Positions 8,717 to 16,436 of a stretch of DNA of 45,964 nt are shown in pieces. Position numbers and translations under genes: made by a program. This DNA comes from Kiritimatiellia bacterium (GTDB lineage Bacteria > Verrucomicrobiota > Kiritimatiellia > RFP12 > UBA1067). The notes below the pieces were generated by a model. That model worked only from the letters and a program-made list of their open reading frames with translations. It did not search any database and was not told the DNA's origin. How positions within the stretch are numbered: position 1 is the first letter of the stretch; each line of letters starts with the position of its first letter. Location: assembly GCA_017514235.1 (NCBI GenBank), contig JAFWKK010000006.1, forward strand, positions 1-45,964. The letters are read 5' to 3'.

Positions 8717-8748
8717 CAAGCCCCGAAACCTTACGATTTCGGGGCTTG
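8717..8748 (-). terminator. Strong hairpin after the operon ending at 8792
   Basis: CAAGCCCCGAAA (8717-8728) pairs perfectly with TTTCGGGGCTTG (8737-8748), a 12-bp stem with an 8-base loop. It lies between the stop at 8792 and promoter P1. There is no T-run, so it may be a processing or insulating hairpin rather than a classical intrinsic terminator. Confidence 0.55.
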
Positions 8749-8762
8749 CCGATGGTCAGAAA

Positions 8763-8787
8763 ATGGCTGGGTGGTTAGAAAATAACC
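8763..8787. promoter_or_regulatory. Candidate activator-binding site upstream of P1
   Basis: Plus strand has half-site GTGGTTA (8771-8777) and the perfect inverted repeat GGTTA-GAAAA-TAACC (8773-8787). The minus strand TATTTTCTAA also occurs at the P3 site. Lies about 80-105 bases upstream of the predicted P1 start, a normal enhancer distance. Confidence 0.45.
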
Positions 8788-8791
8788 TAAT

Positions 8792-9589
8792 TCAGTTTAC
8801 TCCAAGCCTTTTCTTGAGATCATTTGTAACCTCCACTACATCCAATCGATCTTTATCATATGTAAACACACGCAAACCGATTGGTGGCTGACCGATTGGT
8901 GGCTGAAAGAATCGACGGTAAAGGCCGTCCCTTATCTCATCGCTACCAGCCGGCATTGAAAGCGCCTTGTAAATATCTGATGTCCCGCAAAGTAGCAATC
9001 CGGGATGAACTTTGGATGGCTTACAAAGATCACCTTTGCGTAGGGCATAAGTAGGACTCTTGGTATATGCATCAAGAAACAAATCAAACTTCCCTTCGCC
9101 ATTTGACAATGTTTTCCAAAAGGTAAATATCTCAAACATTGCCCTTAAAGGATGTTCATTCGATACGCACTTTTTTACTTCGAGTAAGATTAACTCGTCT
9201 CCAACTTGTGACACAAGATCGACCTTCCCGAAGGCTGAATCTTTCTTGTCGTCCAAGGGCATTTCATAATCGAGAACTTTACCTATTCCAGTGAAAATGC
9301 GGTCAAAAAAGAAAGCGTTTTTTGCCGCGCATAACTGACGCTCGGTCATTTCACTAAAACACGACTGCTTGATGTCCAGACCCTCATGTTTATATTCAAA
9401 TGCCGGCCTTCCGAATTTGTTTGGGTCAAGTCTCGAAGTCATTTCAATCCCGTTGAAAATCGAGTCAAAGTTCGCAAGAATCTTATTGAACAAGCCGTCT
9501 GTTTCTGTTATGCTGCGTAATGCCAGCAAACGAAACACGTCTTTGGGATGAACAGGCAACTCAATGGTAAATGCAGCTTTATCTGACAT
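8792..9589 (-). CDS. PD-(D/E)XK nuclease-fold protein
   Basis: 265 residues. A textbook restriction-endonuclease-fold core is visible: GKVDLVSQVGDELILLEVKK, with Asp about 124, Glu 137 and Lys 139. In this superfamily these residues bind Mg2+ and cut DNA. No other domain is recognised; a helical N-terminal region precedes the core, and the C-terminal part contains a short tandem repeat QPPIG (FQPPIGQPPIG). No signal or membrane segment. The ATG at 9589 follows AGGGAAAAGTC and lies 11 bases inside the end of the upstream gene, so the two are coupled. It is the last gene of the operon that begins at promoter P2 and precedes a strong hairpin. Could also be a non-cutting binder, as some superfamily members are. 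Confidence 0.7.
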   Translation of the reverse strand: MSDKAAFTIELPVHPKDVFRLLALRSITETDGLFNKILANFDSIFNGIEMTSRLDPNKFGRPAFEYKHEGLDIKQSCFSEMTERQLCAAKNAFFFDRIFTGIGKVLDYEMPLDDKKDSAFGKVDLVSQVGDELILLEVKKCVSNEHPLRAMFEIFTFWKTLSNGEGKFDLFLDAYTKSPTYALRKGDLCKPSKVHPGLLLCGTSDIYKALSMPAGSDEIRDGLYRRFFQPPIGQPPIGLRVFTYDKDRLDVVEVTNDLKKRLGVN

Positions 9590-10190
9590 GACTTTTCCCT
9601 ATCTGCTTTGGTGTTGTGTTTACGATTCTCTCTGAAAGCGCGTTGAACGACCGCCCGCAGCCATCCAGCAACTTGTGCGCCCGTCCCCGAATAGGGGCAA
9701 GCCACACCTCGTCCGTGCCATCGAACACGAGCGAGGCTGGGTTGGGGTCTTGGAGACCGATTGCCTTGCGGAAATCTGCCGACAGCTTCTTGTAGCGCAT
9801 GAGCGTCTTGTACGCGGCGAGCAGATCGGGCGCATCCTTGAGGAATCCGCGAATCCCCGTCTGCCACGGCGTGTCGTAGTCAATGAAGAAACTGTCTGCC
9901 GTGCCGCTGTTATCGAATTTCTCGAACTTGTAACCAACGCCGTGCGCAGCCTCGATGTCCTCAAGCATTGAGCCGAGCCGGATCATTGCCTCGCATGATT
10001 CGTTGCGCCGACGGTAGGCTTCGCGCAGAGCGTCCAGCGACGGCGGCGGCTTGGCGGACGTGCGTGGGGGCGATTTGTGCCGTTCGCCCCACGCGATCCG
10101 CCGAGCCTTGGCATGAGACATCTTCGACGATTCCAGCCTGAAATCGTGTCGTTCCGCCTCCGTCCTTGCCTTTTTAGGTCTGCCGCGCAT
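9579..10190 (-). CDS. Uncharacterised protein with basic N-terminus
   Basis: 203 residues from the ATG at 10190. Not recognised. The first 60 residues are strongly basic with a Lys/Arg-rich start (MRGRPKKARTEAER), suggesting nucleic-acid binding; the remainder is helical and mixed, with DSFFIDYDTPWQTG and ASLVFDGTDEVWLAP as notable stretches. There is no Shine-Dalgarno sequence: a perfect TATAAT ends eight bases before the ATG, so a leaderless transcript is possible; an internal ATG (MSHAKARR) is the alternative start. Its end overlaps the nuclease-fold gene by 11 bases, and the upstream polymerase stop lies just before, so it also belongs to the P2 operon. Function unknown; a DNA-binding partner of the neighbouring nuclease is plausible. 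Confidence 0.65.
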   Translation of the reverse strand: MRGRPKKARTEAERHDFRLESSKMSHAKARRIAWGERHKSPPRTSAKPPPSLDALREAYRRRNESCEAMIRLGSMLEDIEAAHGVGYKFEKFDNSGTADSFFIDYDTPWQTGIRGFLKDAPDLLAAYKTLMRYKKLSADFRKAIGLQDPNPASLVFDGTDEVWLAPIRGRAHKLLDGCGRSFNALSERIVNTTPKQIGKSHVR

Positions 10191-10198
10191 GGCTAATA

Positions 10199-10204
10199 TT
10201 ATAC
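10199..10204 (-). promoter_or_regulatory. Internal -10 element overlapping the polymerase stop codon
   Basis: Minus strand TATGGTATAATATTAGCC runs into the ATG at 10190; the polymerase gene's TAA is part of this TATAAT. The same TATGGTATAAT string precedes umuD at 30780. No convincing -35. Suggests an internal, possibly leaderless promoter. Confidence 0.4.
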
Positions 10205-13060
10205 CATAACCCGATCTCCGCGAGGTTTCTGCGACAAAACTACAACTTGGCAAATCTCTTCATACGACAACTGGACGAGACGATCAAGTATGGCAACTTC
10301 CTGTTCCGCCCGACCTTCTGATTCATGTCTTGCTATATTTACCAATTGGAGGCAATCGACCACAACAAGGCCGAGACGCATACCCTTGGTAGCCTTTGCG
10401 CGGTATAATTTTCGTCCTATGACATGCGCGTTGGCACACAACTCCTCAACATCCATTGCCGATGTGTCGTTGAAAACCAGATGCGCCCCGTTCATCGTGC
10501 CTTCACTCGCAATGACATTTCTTGGCTTTCGCAGCGAATAGTACAAAACCGCCTTATTCTTCCGTCTGGAGTAATCTGCCGCACAGCGCAAGACCTCCGA
10601 CCGCTCATGTTCGTCATCGGTGTCCATTTTTAAGACCGTCAGACCGGCTGGGCGATCAAGGCTACACCAGTCCATCCTGTCCGAATCGATGCTTGAATGC
10701 AACAAGATACCTTTAGAACGTGCTTCTTCTATGAAATCAGAAATCTTTGTGGAGTTCCCATATTCGCTCTCCATCAAAGCAAGCATAAACTCATTGGGAT
10801 AATGCGCCTTGAGATATGCCGACTGATAGGCAAGCCAAGCGTATGCAACAGCGTGTGATTTGTTGAATGCATACGACGCGAATGTACGCCAATCACCCCA
10901 TATCTTGTCGATGAGCCTACGAGCTTCGCCCTCATCCTTCCACTTGCCGATGCGAAACTCCTGGTTGGCGAGGCAGCCTTCGACGAACTTGACCTTCATA
11001 CCTTCCATAATGTCAACCATCTTCTTGCCCATCGCCTTGCGCAGCTTGTCTGATTCGCCACGCGTGAAGCCGGCCAGCTTCCGCGAGAGTATCATGATCT
11101 GCTCCTGATAGATGGTAACGCCGTATGTCTCGCGCAGTTCATCCTCCATGAGAGGATGATCGTATGCGACAGGCTCTTCGCCGTTCTTGCGCCGTACGAA
11201 CGTAGGGGTGTAGGCTATTGGTCCTGGACGATAGAGCGCGTTCATAGCCACAAGATCATCAAGGCATCTCGGCTTGAGCGCCATGAGCCAACGTTTCATT
11301 CCGTCAGACTCGAACTGAAAAACATTCTCTGTATCGCCACGTGCAAATACCTCCATCGTTTCAGGCTCGTCACACGGGATCTTGTCGAGATCAACCACCT
11401 CTCCCTTCCGCGCCCTAATCAACTTCATGCAATCCTTCTGGAGTGCTAAAGCCTTTAAGCCAAGGATGTCAAACTTTATAAGCCCTACGGACTCGACATG
11501 TTGTCCGTCATATTGGGTGATGAGTTCAGGCCCTCCAACCACGCGATCATTCACCCCTGTCGGCATTAGAGGCAATGTTTGCGAAAGCGGCTTGCGCGAG
11601 ATGACGATTCCGCAGGCATGTGTGCCGGGCTGCCGAACACATCCTTCAAGCTTCTCGGCTATGCGAAGAATCTTCTTCTGCATATCTTCGCCATTCTCGT
11701 ACACCTTGCGAAATTGGGCCGAGCAACTACACGCACGACGGAATGTCATTCTTGGCGCTTCGGGGACAAGCCCTGCAAGCGCGTTGGCTTTACGGATCGG
11801 GTACTCCAACACACGTGCAACGTCCTTTATCGCACTCCGTGGTGCCATTTGCCCGAAAGTGACGATGTGGGCTACATGATCACGCCCGTATTTGTCGCAA
11901 AGATATTCCACAACCTTCCCGCGCCCGGCATCCTCAACATCAATGTCAATGTCCGGCATTGAGATTCTGTCGGGATTGAGGAAACGCTCAAAAAGGAGCC
12001 TGTGCTTAATTGGATCCACGGAAGTTATTCCAAGCGCATATGCAACCGCCGAACCAGTTGCCGAGCCGCGTGCAGGGCCGACCCACACGCCCATTCGCCG
12101 CGCCGCCTCCACGTAGTCGTGGACGATAAGGAAGTAACTGGGGAACCCCATCGTCTTGATAACGTGCAACTCGAAGTCGATCCGCTCTACGATTTCCGGC
12201 GGCGTCGGTTCGCCCCAACGCTTCTTCATACCCTCGTATGCGAGCGAGGCGAGGTAGTCCGCCTCGTTACTGACCCCCTGCGGTATCGGAAATTCAACGA
12301 CTTGAGGTGCTTCGCATATCTCGTAATCTTCAATTCGTTCTGTAATCTTGACCGTGTTCTCGATCCATTCTGGATGCTTCGGGAACCGCAAGGACATCTC
12401 TTCTCTCGACAGCAGGTATTCAGTCCCGTTGCAATGTCTGCGGTTGGCATCAGCCAATTTCCTGTAGTCGAAGATGGCGCAATAGGCGTCAAACGCCTCG
12501 GCATCACCCTTTTCGATGTACCTCACAGGATTTGCCGCGCAGATCATGACTGACGGCCATGCCGAGCAATCGAAGTCATCATTGTCCGCCATGAAAGCGA
12601 AATCGTCGCCAAACACACGCAAGCACTTATCAACGAAGTCCGGCTCCGTATCACTCGTCATGCAGACAAGACCTTCGCGCCATTTCTCGATGTCGGAGAA
12701 TGCTATGAATCGGTCTTGGGCACCTCGCGGCTGAACTTCCGCCGACGAGATACGGACAAGGTTGCGGTAGCCGGTCTTGTTCTTTGCATAAAGGCGTATG
12801 TCATGACGTTTCTCATTCATCGTCGCCGCGATGGATCGTCCGATTATCGGCTTGATGGGCGGCATCTCGCCATAGACCCTCGTCTGACGCGAATGACACG
12901 CCGCATGGAACTCGGCTGCGCCGAACATGAAGTTTCGGTCGGTGAGCGCAATCGCGGGGAACCCCATCTCCCGCGCCTTGCGGACGAGGCGTGGGATCTG
13001 GCAGATGGAATTTCCCATCGAATACGCCGAGCAGACAGCTACCGGTACATAGTTGTTCAT
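10199..13060 (-). CDS. DNA polymerase III alpha-like polymerase fused to a degenerate DnaB-type helicase domain
   Basis: 953 residues from the ATG at 13060 (GGAGGGAAAGTGAC before it). The N-terminal PHP domain aligns with DnaE (FPAIALTDRNFMFGA near 34-48), but the family's metal-binding H-x-H near the start is replaced by VAVCSAYS. Polymerase motifs are intact: PDIDIDVED (379-387), KFDILGLKAL (529-538, third catalytic Asp), YRPGPI, YQEQIM, FNKSHAVAYAWLAYQ. After about residue 785, where DnaE normally continues, the sequence changes to a RecA/DnaB-like fold: NKAVLYYSL, LGLVVVDCLQLV (Walker B) and VVVLSQKPRG. The P-loop position (about 808-822) has no GKT. So the fusion probably synthesises DNA but cannot hydrolyse ATP there. 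Third gene from the PD-(D/E)XK protein operon behind P2; stop of the upstream gene is one base away. Confidence 0.85.
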   Translation of the reverse strand: MNNYVPVAVCSAYSMGNSICQIPRLVRKAREMGFPAIALTDRNFMFGAAEFHAACHSRQTRVYGEMPPIKPIIGRSIAATMNEKRHDIRLYAKNKTGYRNLVRISSAEVQPRGAQDRFIAFSDIEKWREGLVCMTSDTEPDFVDKCLRVFGDDFAFMADNDDFDCSAWPSVMICAANPVRYIEKGDAEAFDAYCAIFDYRKLADANRRHCNGTEYLLSREEMSLRFPKHPEWIENTVKITERIEDYEICEAPQVVEFPIPQGVSNEADYLASLAYEGMKKRWGEPTPPEIVERIDFELHVIKTMGFPSYFLIVHDYVEAARRMGVWVGPARGSATGSAVAYALGITSVDPIKHRLLFERFLNPDRISMPDIDIDVEDAGRGKVVEYLCDKYGRDHVAHIVTFGQMAPRSAIKDVARVLEYPIRKANALAGLVPEAPRMTFRRACSCSAQFRKVYENGEDMQKKILRIAEKLEGCVRQPGTHACGIVISRKPLSQTLPLMPTGVNDRVVGGPELITQYDGQHVESVGLIKFDILGLKALALQKDCMKLIRARKGEVVDLDKIPCDEPETMEVFARGDTENVFQFESDGMKRWLMALKPRCLDDLVAMNALYRPGPIAYTPTFVRRKNGEEPVAYDHPLMEDELRETYGVTIYQEQIMILSRKLAGFTRGESDKLRKAMGKKMVDIMEGMKVKFVEGCLANQEFRIGKWKDEGEARRLIDKIWGDWRTFASYAFNKSHAVAYAWLAYQSAYLKAHYPNEFMLALMESEYGNSTKISDFIEEARSKGILLHSSIDSDRMDWCSLDRPAGLTVLKMDTDDEHERSEVLRCAADYSRRKNKAVLYYSLRKPRNVIASEGTMNGAHLVFNDTSAMDVEELCANAHVIGRKLYRAKATKGMRLGLVVVDCLQLVNIARHESEGRAEQEVAILDRLVQLSYEEICQVVVLSQKPRGDRVMV

Positions 13061-13061
13061 G

Positions 13062-13931
13062 TCACTTTCCCTCCTCTGGAGTGTCGATGACGGCCTCGAC
13101 CGTCGTTGCGTCGAAGTCAAAGCGGTAGATGGACTCGTCGCGCATGGTGTCGAATATCTCGCCGTGCATTCCATCGAAGTGAGCCTTTACCTCGTCCATG
13201 TTGACAACGGGCGCGGATATGACGAGAAACTTCATGTTCTGCAACTTGAGCGCAGCCGCCCACCGACGCAACTCGGCCTTGAACTCCTCCATCTTCTGGA
13301 TATGTTCTGCGTCGTTTGCGTCATAGAAGAGCTGGTACAGAAGAACGGGTATCGTGCCGCCCTTGAGACCGGCCTTGTTGCAGGCGGACGCCGTCCGATG
13401 CAGGAACTGGTACGAGATGTCCATGCAGTTCGACTTGAAATCCGCAAAGCCTTCAAGCCCCGTGCAGTCCGCATTGTGGATATAGCACAGCCACGCCTTG
13501 AGTATGCGATGGCGGAGGAGGATGTCTGCCGCGCCTACGCCCTCGTTGAGCCATTCCCAGACCGTCTTGTCTGCGAAGCGGACGTACTCCGTCATCTTGC
13601 CCTCCACGGCGATCTGTACCCCCGCCTCAAGGATCATGATGTCCGTCATCGAAGGACGGCCAATCCTCTCGCCGTCGGAAAGAGCGTCCGTGGGGAACTC
13701 AAAGAACTTGAGCGCACAGACGGGGTTGAAGTCGGGGAGATGCTTGCAAAGCAATCTCCCGATCCTGCCGAGGTTCGCCGGCTGCCAGAATTCCGCGAGC
13801 GGAATGGAACTCGTCCGCCACGAATTGACGCGTGTCTTGCTGAGTTCACTCAGTACCTCTCCGTAAGTTCCACGGGCAAATCCGAAAAAGTACCCGCGTT
13901 CATCATCTATCATTTCTTTTCTCTGTTTCAT
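13062..13931 (-). CDS. PD-(D/E)XK-like protein upstream of the polymerase fusion
   Basis: 289 residues from the ATG at 13931, which follows AAAGGACAAACAGTATT; a second candidate is MIDDERG six codons later. The segment MTDIMILEAGVQIAVEGKMT (Asp 97, Glu 110, Lys 112) has the spacing of a restriction-endonuclease-fold active site, and the flanking helices fit, but this is a single-motif call. The C-terminal half contains ALKLQNMKFLVISAP, likely a beta strand of an added domain. It lies between a small membrane protein and the polymerase fusion in the P2 operon, one base before the latter's start. No signal peptide. It may process DNA with the polymerase; alternatively it is an inactive structural member of the fold. 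Confidence 0.6.
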   Translation of the reverse strand: MKQRKEMIDDERGYFFGFARGTYGEVLSELSKTRVNSWRTSSIPLAEFWQPANLGRIGRLLCKHLPDFNPVCALKFFEFPTDALSDGERIGRPSMTDIMILEAGVQIAVEGKMTEYVRFADKTVWEWLNEGVGAADILLRHRILKAWLCYIHNADCTGLEGFADFKSNCMDISYQFLHRTASACNKAGLKGGTIPVLLYQLFYDANDAEHIQKMEEFKAELRRWAAALKLQNMKFLVISAPVVNMDEVKAHFDGMHGEIFDTMRDESIYRFDFDATTVEAVIDTPEEGK

Positions 13932-14024
13932 AATACTGTTTGTCCTTTTGACGGCGCATATTCTACCAAAGGCCGTCAAGCAAAATTATTTCCGATGACG
14001 CCCGTTCTCACGCCATTTGCTTTC

Positions 14025-14165
14025 TCAGACTTTCAGGCAAATGACGAATAGTTCAAGGGCGATAACAACAAGCGATCCGGCCATGACGCAGCCGATGATT
14101 GTAAGCACACGCCCCCAATCCTTGAACGCCGCCGCAGACGCTTTCAGATCATCCACCCACTTCAT
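14025..14165 (-). CDS. Small single-pass membrane protein
   Basis: 46 residues starting MKWVDDLKASAAAFKDWG, then a long hydrophobic helix (about 20-46) to the end. The ATG at 14165 follows GGAGGCTGGCGCG and overlaps the stop of the zinc-ribbon gene as ATGA, so the two are coupled. The amphipathic N-terminus and C-terminal membrane helix suggest a tail-type anchor. It is the second gene behind promoter P2. No family recognised. Confidence 0.65.
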   Translation of the reverse strand: MKWVDDLKASAAAFKDWGRVLTIIGCVMAGSLVVIALELFVICLKV

Positions 14166-14353
14166 CGCGCCAGCCTCCAAAGGATGTGCTGCGGCAGATC
14201 GACAACCGCCCCGCACTTGGGGCAGACGTACTTGTAGCCGCCCGGTTCACGCCCTGTCGGGAACGGAGGCGTCCGCTTCACCGGCTTCATCGACCGGTAC
14301 CCGCACTTCGGGCAGCGCGGTCGGATCAGCAATGCTCTGATGTAGTCAAACAT
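14162..14353 (-). CDS. Double zinc-ribbon small protein, first gene of operon P2
   Basis: 63 residues from the ATG at 14353. Two CPKCG knuckles (about residues 14 and 44) form one four-cysteine zinc ribbon. A hydrophobic N-terminal start MFDYIRALLI may form a short membrane or protein contact. The frame is open upstream to 14398, but that would place the start ahead of promoter P2, so I take the ATG at 14353: the predicted transcript start is 14356, giving a three-base leader exactly as at P1. No ribosome-binding site is present, consistent with leaderless translation. It overlaps the next gene by ATGA. Zinc ribbons of this type bind nucleic acid or protein; the partner is unknown. Confidence 0.65.
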   Translation of the reverse strand: MFDYIRALLIRPRCPKCGYRSMKPVKRTPPFPTGREPGGYKYVCPKCGAVVDLPQHILWRLAR

Positions 14354-14365
14354 ACACCAGCACAT

Positions 14366-14383
14366 TAGCAACATCCATGCCAA
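14366..14383 (-). promoter_or_regulatory. Sigma-54 promoter P2
   Basis: Minus strand TTGGCATG (14376-14383), GATG, TTGCTA (14366-14371). Identical core and spacer to P3, and identical core to P1. A small perfect palindrome GCCGATTTCGGC (14385-14396) sits just upstream. Heads the operon from the zinc-ribbon gene to 8792. Confidence 0.85.
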
Positions 14384-14413
14384 GGCCGAAATCGGCATTG
14401 AATCAGGAAGGCC

Positions 14414-14451
14414 AAAGCATCATGTGGCTATAAATCAACCACCGATGGGCA
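14414..14451. promoter_or_regulatory. Two candidate activator sites upstream of P2
   Basis: Plus strand GTGGCTA (14424-14430) with a weaker partner half before it, then CAACCACCGATGGGCA (14436-14451), close to TAGCCACCCGTGGGCA at the activator's own promoter. They lie about 65-95 bases upstream of the predicted P2 start. Confidence 0.5.
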
Positions 14452-14459
14452 AAATATCA

Positions 14460-15206
14460 TCACATCCCTCTTGCCTTGCGGATCGTGTCCCAAGCATCGT
14501 TGATCCGCGCCATCTGCTCCGTAGCCGCCGCGACACGCCCCTCAGACGCGCCGGAGGCGCGAAGGATGTCCGGGTGGCACTTCTTGGCCGCGAGGCGGTA
14601 GGCGCGGCGGACGGCGGCATCGTCGGCGGTGCTGGCGCAACCGATCAGCTCGTATGCCTTCTGCAACGCTGTCTTTGGGCGAGGCGACGGCTCGCGCCTT
14701 GTCCGCTCATGCGTCTCTTTGCGCTTTGAGCGATGTGTTTCTTCTTGCGCCTTCTGGTCGCTGTACGTCCATTCGCGGAATGTCCCGGAACGCTTGCGAA
14801 AGTAGATGTTGAAGTATGCTTCCGGCAGATTCAGGTACTTGCAGATGCCTTTCAGGTTATCCTTGTGGACAACCTTCAGAAGCCCGGTGGCGCAACTGAT
14901 GTCCCAGAGGAGTTCATACACGGCGAGGCAATCCGCAGGTGTCGCATACTTGTTTGAGAACTCCCACGCCTGCCTGTAAAGCGAAATGCGGCTTCTCTTC
15001 GACTCGTTGAACACGCGGACGCAGAACTTGCGCCGTGCCGCCGCTCGCGGAAACCGTGCAAATGCTCCCTCGGCGGCATGAGTTTCCCACGCATCGACCT
15101 TGCCGTCAGCCTTTGCCATCTTCGCAAGCATTCCGAACAGCCGCCGCAAGAACATATCCTCGCGCTGTTTCAGCCGCTTCTTGATGTCATAGCCCACATT
15201 AGACAT
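14460..15206 (-). CDS. TerB-like plus J-domain protein (DjlA-like co-chaperone)
   Basis: 248 residues. The N-terminal 120 residues resemble a TerB/DjlA helical domain (RRLFGMLAKMAKADGKVDAWE near the start, which has the acidic turn typical of TerB). A basic linker (about 150-180) follows. The C-terminal J-domain is TALQKAYELIG through ARINDAWDTIR, with the HPD tripeptide in KKCHPDIL near residue 210, so it can stimulate an Hsp70 ATPase. Unlike DjlA it has no membrane anchor. The start at 15206 has no clear ribosome site. It is the last gene before the P2 region, downstream of the effector genes. In this context it may help assembly or disassembly of the GTPase/ATPase machinery. Confidence 0.8.
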   Translation of the reverse strand: MSNVGYDIKKRLKQREDMFLRRLFGMLAKMAKADGKVDAWETHAAEGAFARFPRAAARRKFCVRVFNESKRSRISLYRQAWEFSNKYATPADCLAVYELLWDISCATGLLKVVHKDNLKGICKYLNLPEAYFNIYFRKRSGTFREWTYSDQKAQEETHRSKRKETHERTRREPSPRPKTALQKAYELIGCASTADDAAVRRAYRLAAKKCHPDILRASGASEGRVAAATEQMARINDAWDTIRKARGM

Positions 15207-15251
15207 TTCAGATGATATATATCCGACAAACTACATCACCAGAACATTCAA

Positions 15252-15929
15252 TCAACTGATTGTAGCAGGAATCATGAAACACGGTTTCCCGTCAGCAAAA
15301 GAACCGATTTGCTTCGGTTCATCTATCCTCAAATAAGCGCCAGAAGCAAACAAGACTTCTTTCTCGTTGCTTAACTTGCCCCTGCTTTGATTATAAACAT
15401 ACACACAAGTATTTGATGCTTGAACGGTTATGGCATAGATGTTCACTTGTCCTATTGCGTCGGCCTTTCCTTTCCACAACGCTTCGCAAATAGCAACATT
15501 CGGACAAAAGGTCGTAGACAATTGTCGTTGCAAAATCCCGGAGGATAAACTTCCTCCATGAAACAACACCTGTCCTGGCGTTAAAACCGCACCGATTGTT
15601 TTGATTTCCTTGTCCACAACCTGTGGGTCATAATTACCTGACTGGTATTTTGCCAATTCGTGTGGGACAACAGACGGCATGCTTTTACGCCAAAGCGCAA
15701 TGATTGTATCTTTTTTCAACCAGTCACTTACATAACTTTCAACGATGCTACTGCCATAAAATTCTACCGCCAACCCGAGCAATTCTTCAACGGAACGTAT
15801 ACATCTCGGGTTAGAAGGCTCATATCCGACACGGCCGTTTATCATTACCATTTTATGGCTGGTAAAGATAGTATGCGCCGGTTGTTGAGCGGTAAACATA
15901 TTTATCAAAGGTAATACCACGAACTTCAT
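15252..15929 (-). CDS. Probable ADP-ribosyltransferase effector
   Basis: 225 residues. Three spaced motifs fit an R-S-E-type ADP-ribosyltransferase: GQVLFHGGSL (about 116-125, strand with G-G-S; the usual Arg/His position is His), STTFCPNVAICEALW (about 138-152, the S-T-S-like motif plus helix), and EKEVLFASGAYLRI (near 190-203, the E-x-E catalytic loop followed by a strand). These enzymes transfer ADP-ribose from NAD+ to protein or nucleic acid. The N-terminal about 90 residues are helical and unassigned. Base composition is A+T-richer than its neighbours. Its ATG overlaps, as ATGA, the stop of a short orphan reading frame, so it was once coupled to another gene. No partner antitoxin gene is obvious beside it. 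Confidence 0.6.
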   Translation of the reverse strand: MKFVVLPLINMFTAQQPAHTIFTSHKMVMINGRVGYEPSNPRCIRSVEELLGLAVEFYGSSIVESYVSDWLKKDTIIALWRKSMPSVVPHELAKYQSGNYDPQVVDKEIKTIGAVLTPGQVLFHGGSLSSGILQRQLSTTFCPNVAICEALWKGKADAIGQVNIYAITVQASNTCVYVYNQSRGKLSNEKEVLFASGAYLRIDEPKQIGSFADGKPCFMIPATIS

Positions 15930-16006
15930 TCCCAGTAATAATCCGTATTTATGCCGACATAGATGCCTGCGTTCCCACTGACGTCAACAATATGGCGTTG
16001 CTCAAC
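15926..16006 (-). pseudogene. Orphan C-terminal remnant coupled to the ADP-ribosyltransferase gene
   Basis: A 26-codon frame bounded upstream by a stop (16007-16009), without any in-frame start codon, ends with NAGIYVGINTDYYWE and a TGA that overlaps the ATG of the next gene as ATGA. A coupled junction behind a frame that cannot start suggests the tail of a gene truncated by cassette replacement. The residue pattern looks protein-like, but this is short and could be chance. Confidence 0.35.
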
Positions 16007-16017
16007 TTATACAACGA

Positions 16018-16434
16018 TTAGGCTTCAGAAAACCGTTTAACAACATATTGCATAAAGTTCATGTTCATTGCCACAGGAGGCGTGTTGTCATCTTCCGGCA
16101 ACTCATAGACCATGTCTTTCTGATCACAAAGAATATACTGACCGTCGCCAAGGTTGTCAACAACCACATATCCCTCGCAACCCTTGTGATACTCTCGAAT
16201 ATTTAATGTGGTCTTGACCATATCGGACTGGCATTTTTGAACCTCGTTAATTCCAAAAAGCTCAACAGCGCCATACCCAAGATATCCAAACGTCGTAAGA
16301 TATGATTTGAGTATTGTCCCAAACCGAAATCCTACAGCCTCTTCAGCCAATTCAATCGTCTGTTTTGTTGGAGGATTCGGCGACACATCTGCATCGCCAA
16401 ATTGATTCTTGATAAGTTCTTCAAGTGCATTCAT
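16018..16434 (-). CDS. SUKH (SMI1/KNR4-type) immunity protein
   Basis: 138 residues from the ATG at 16434, which follows GAAGGAGAGTAACC. The pattern ALEELIKNQFGD, then PPTKQTIELAEEAVGFRFG, a hydrophobic FGYLGYGAVELFGINE, and late GYVVVDNLGDGQYILCDQKD is the SUKH fold in order: N-terminal helices, the L-P-x-x-y-x-x-f-l turn region, and the strand pair before the D-x-x-G-D. Family members are immunity proteins of polymorphic toxins and bind their toxin domain tightly. It sits directly downstream of the LHH nuclease gene (three bases), exactly the place for the cognate immunity. Cytoplasmic. High confidence in fold and pairing. Confidence 0.85.
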   Translation of the reverse strand: MNALEELIKNQFGDADVSPNPPTKQTIELAEEAVGFRFGTILKSYLTTFGYLGYGAVELFGINEVQKCQSDMVKTTLNIREYHKGCEGYVVVDNLGDGQYILCDQKDMVYELPEDDNTPPVAMNMNFMQYVVKRFSEA

Positions 16435-16436
16435 GG

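Noticed and set aside
14354-14398. N-terminal extension of the zinc-ribbon gene
   Set aside because: Would start upstream of sigma-54 promoter P2, whose predicted transcript starts at 14356.
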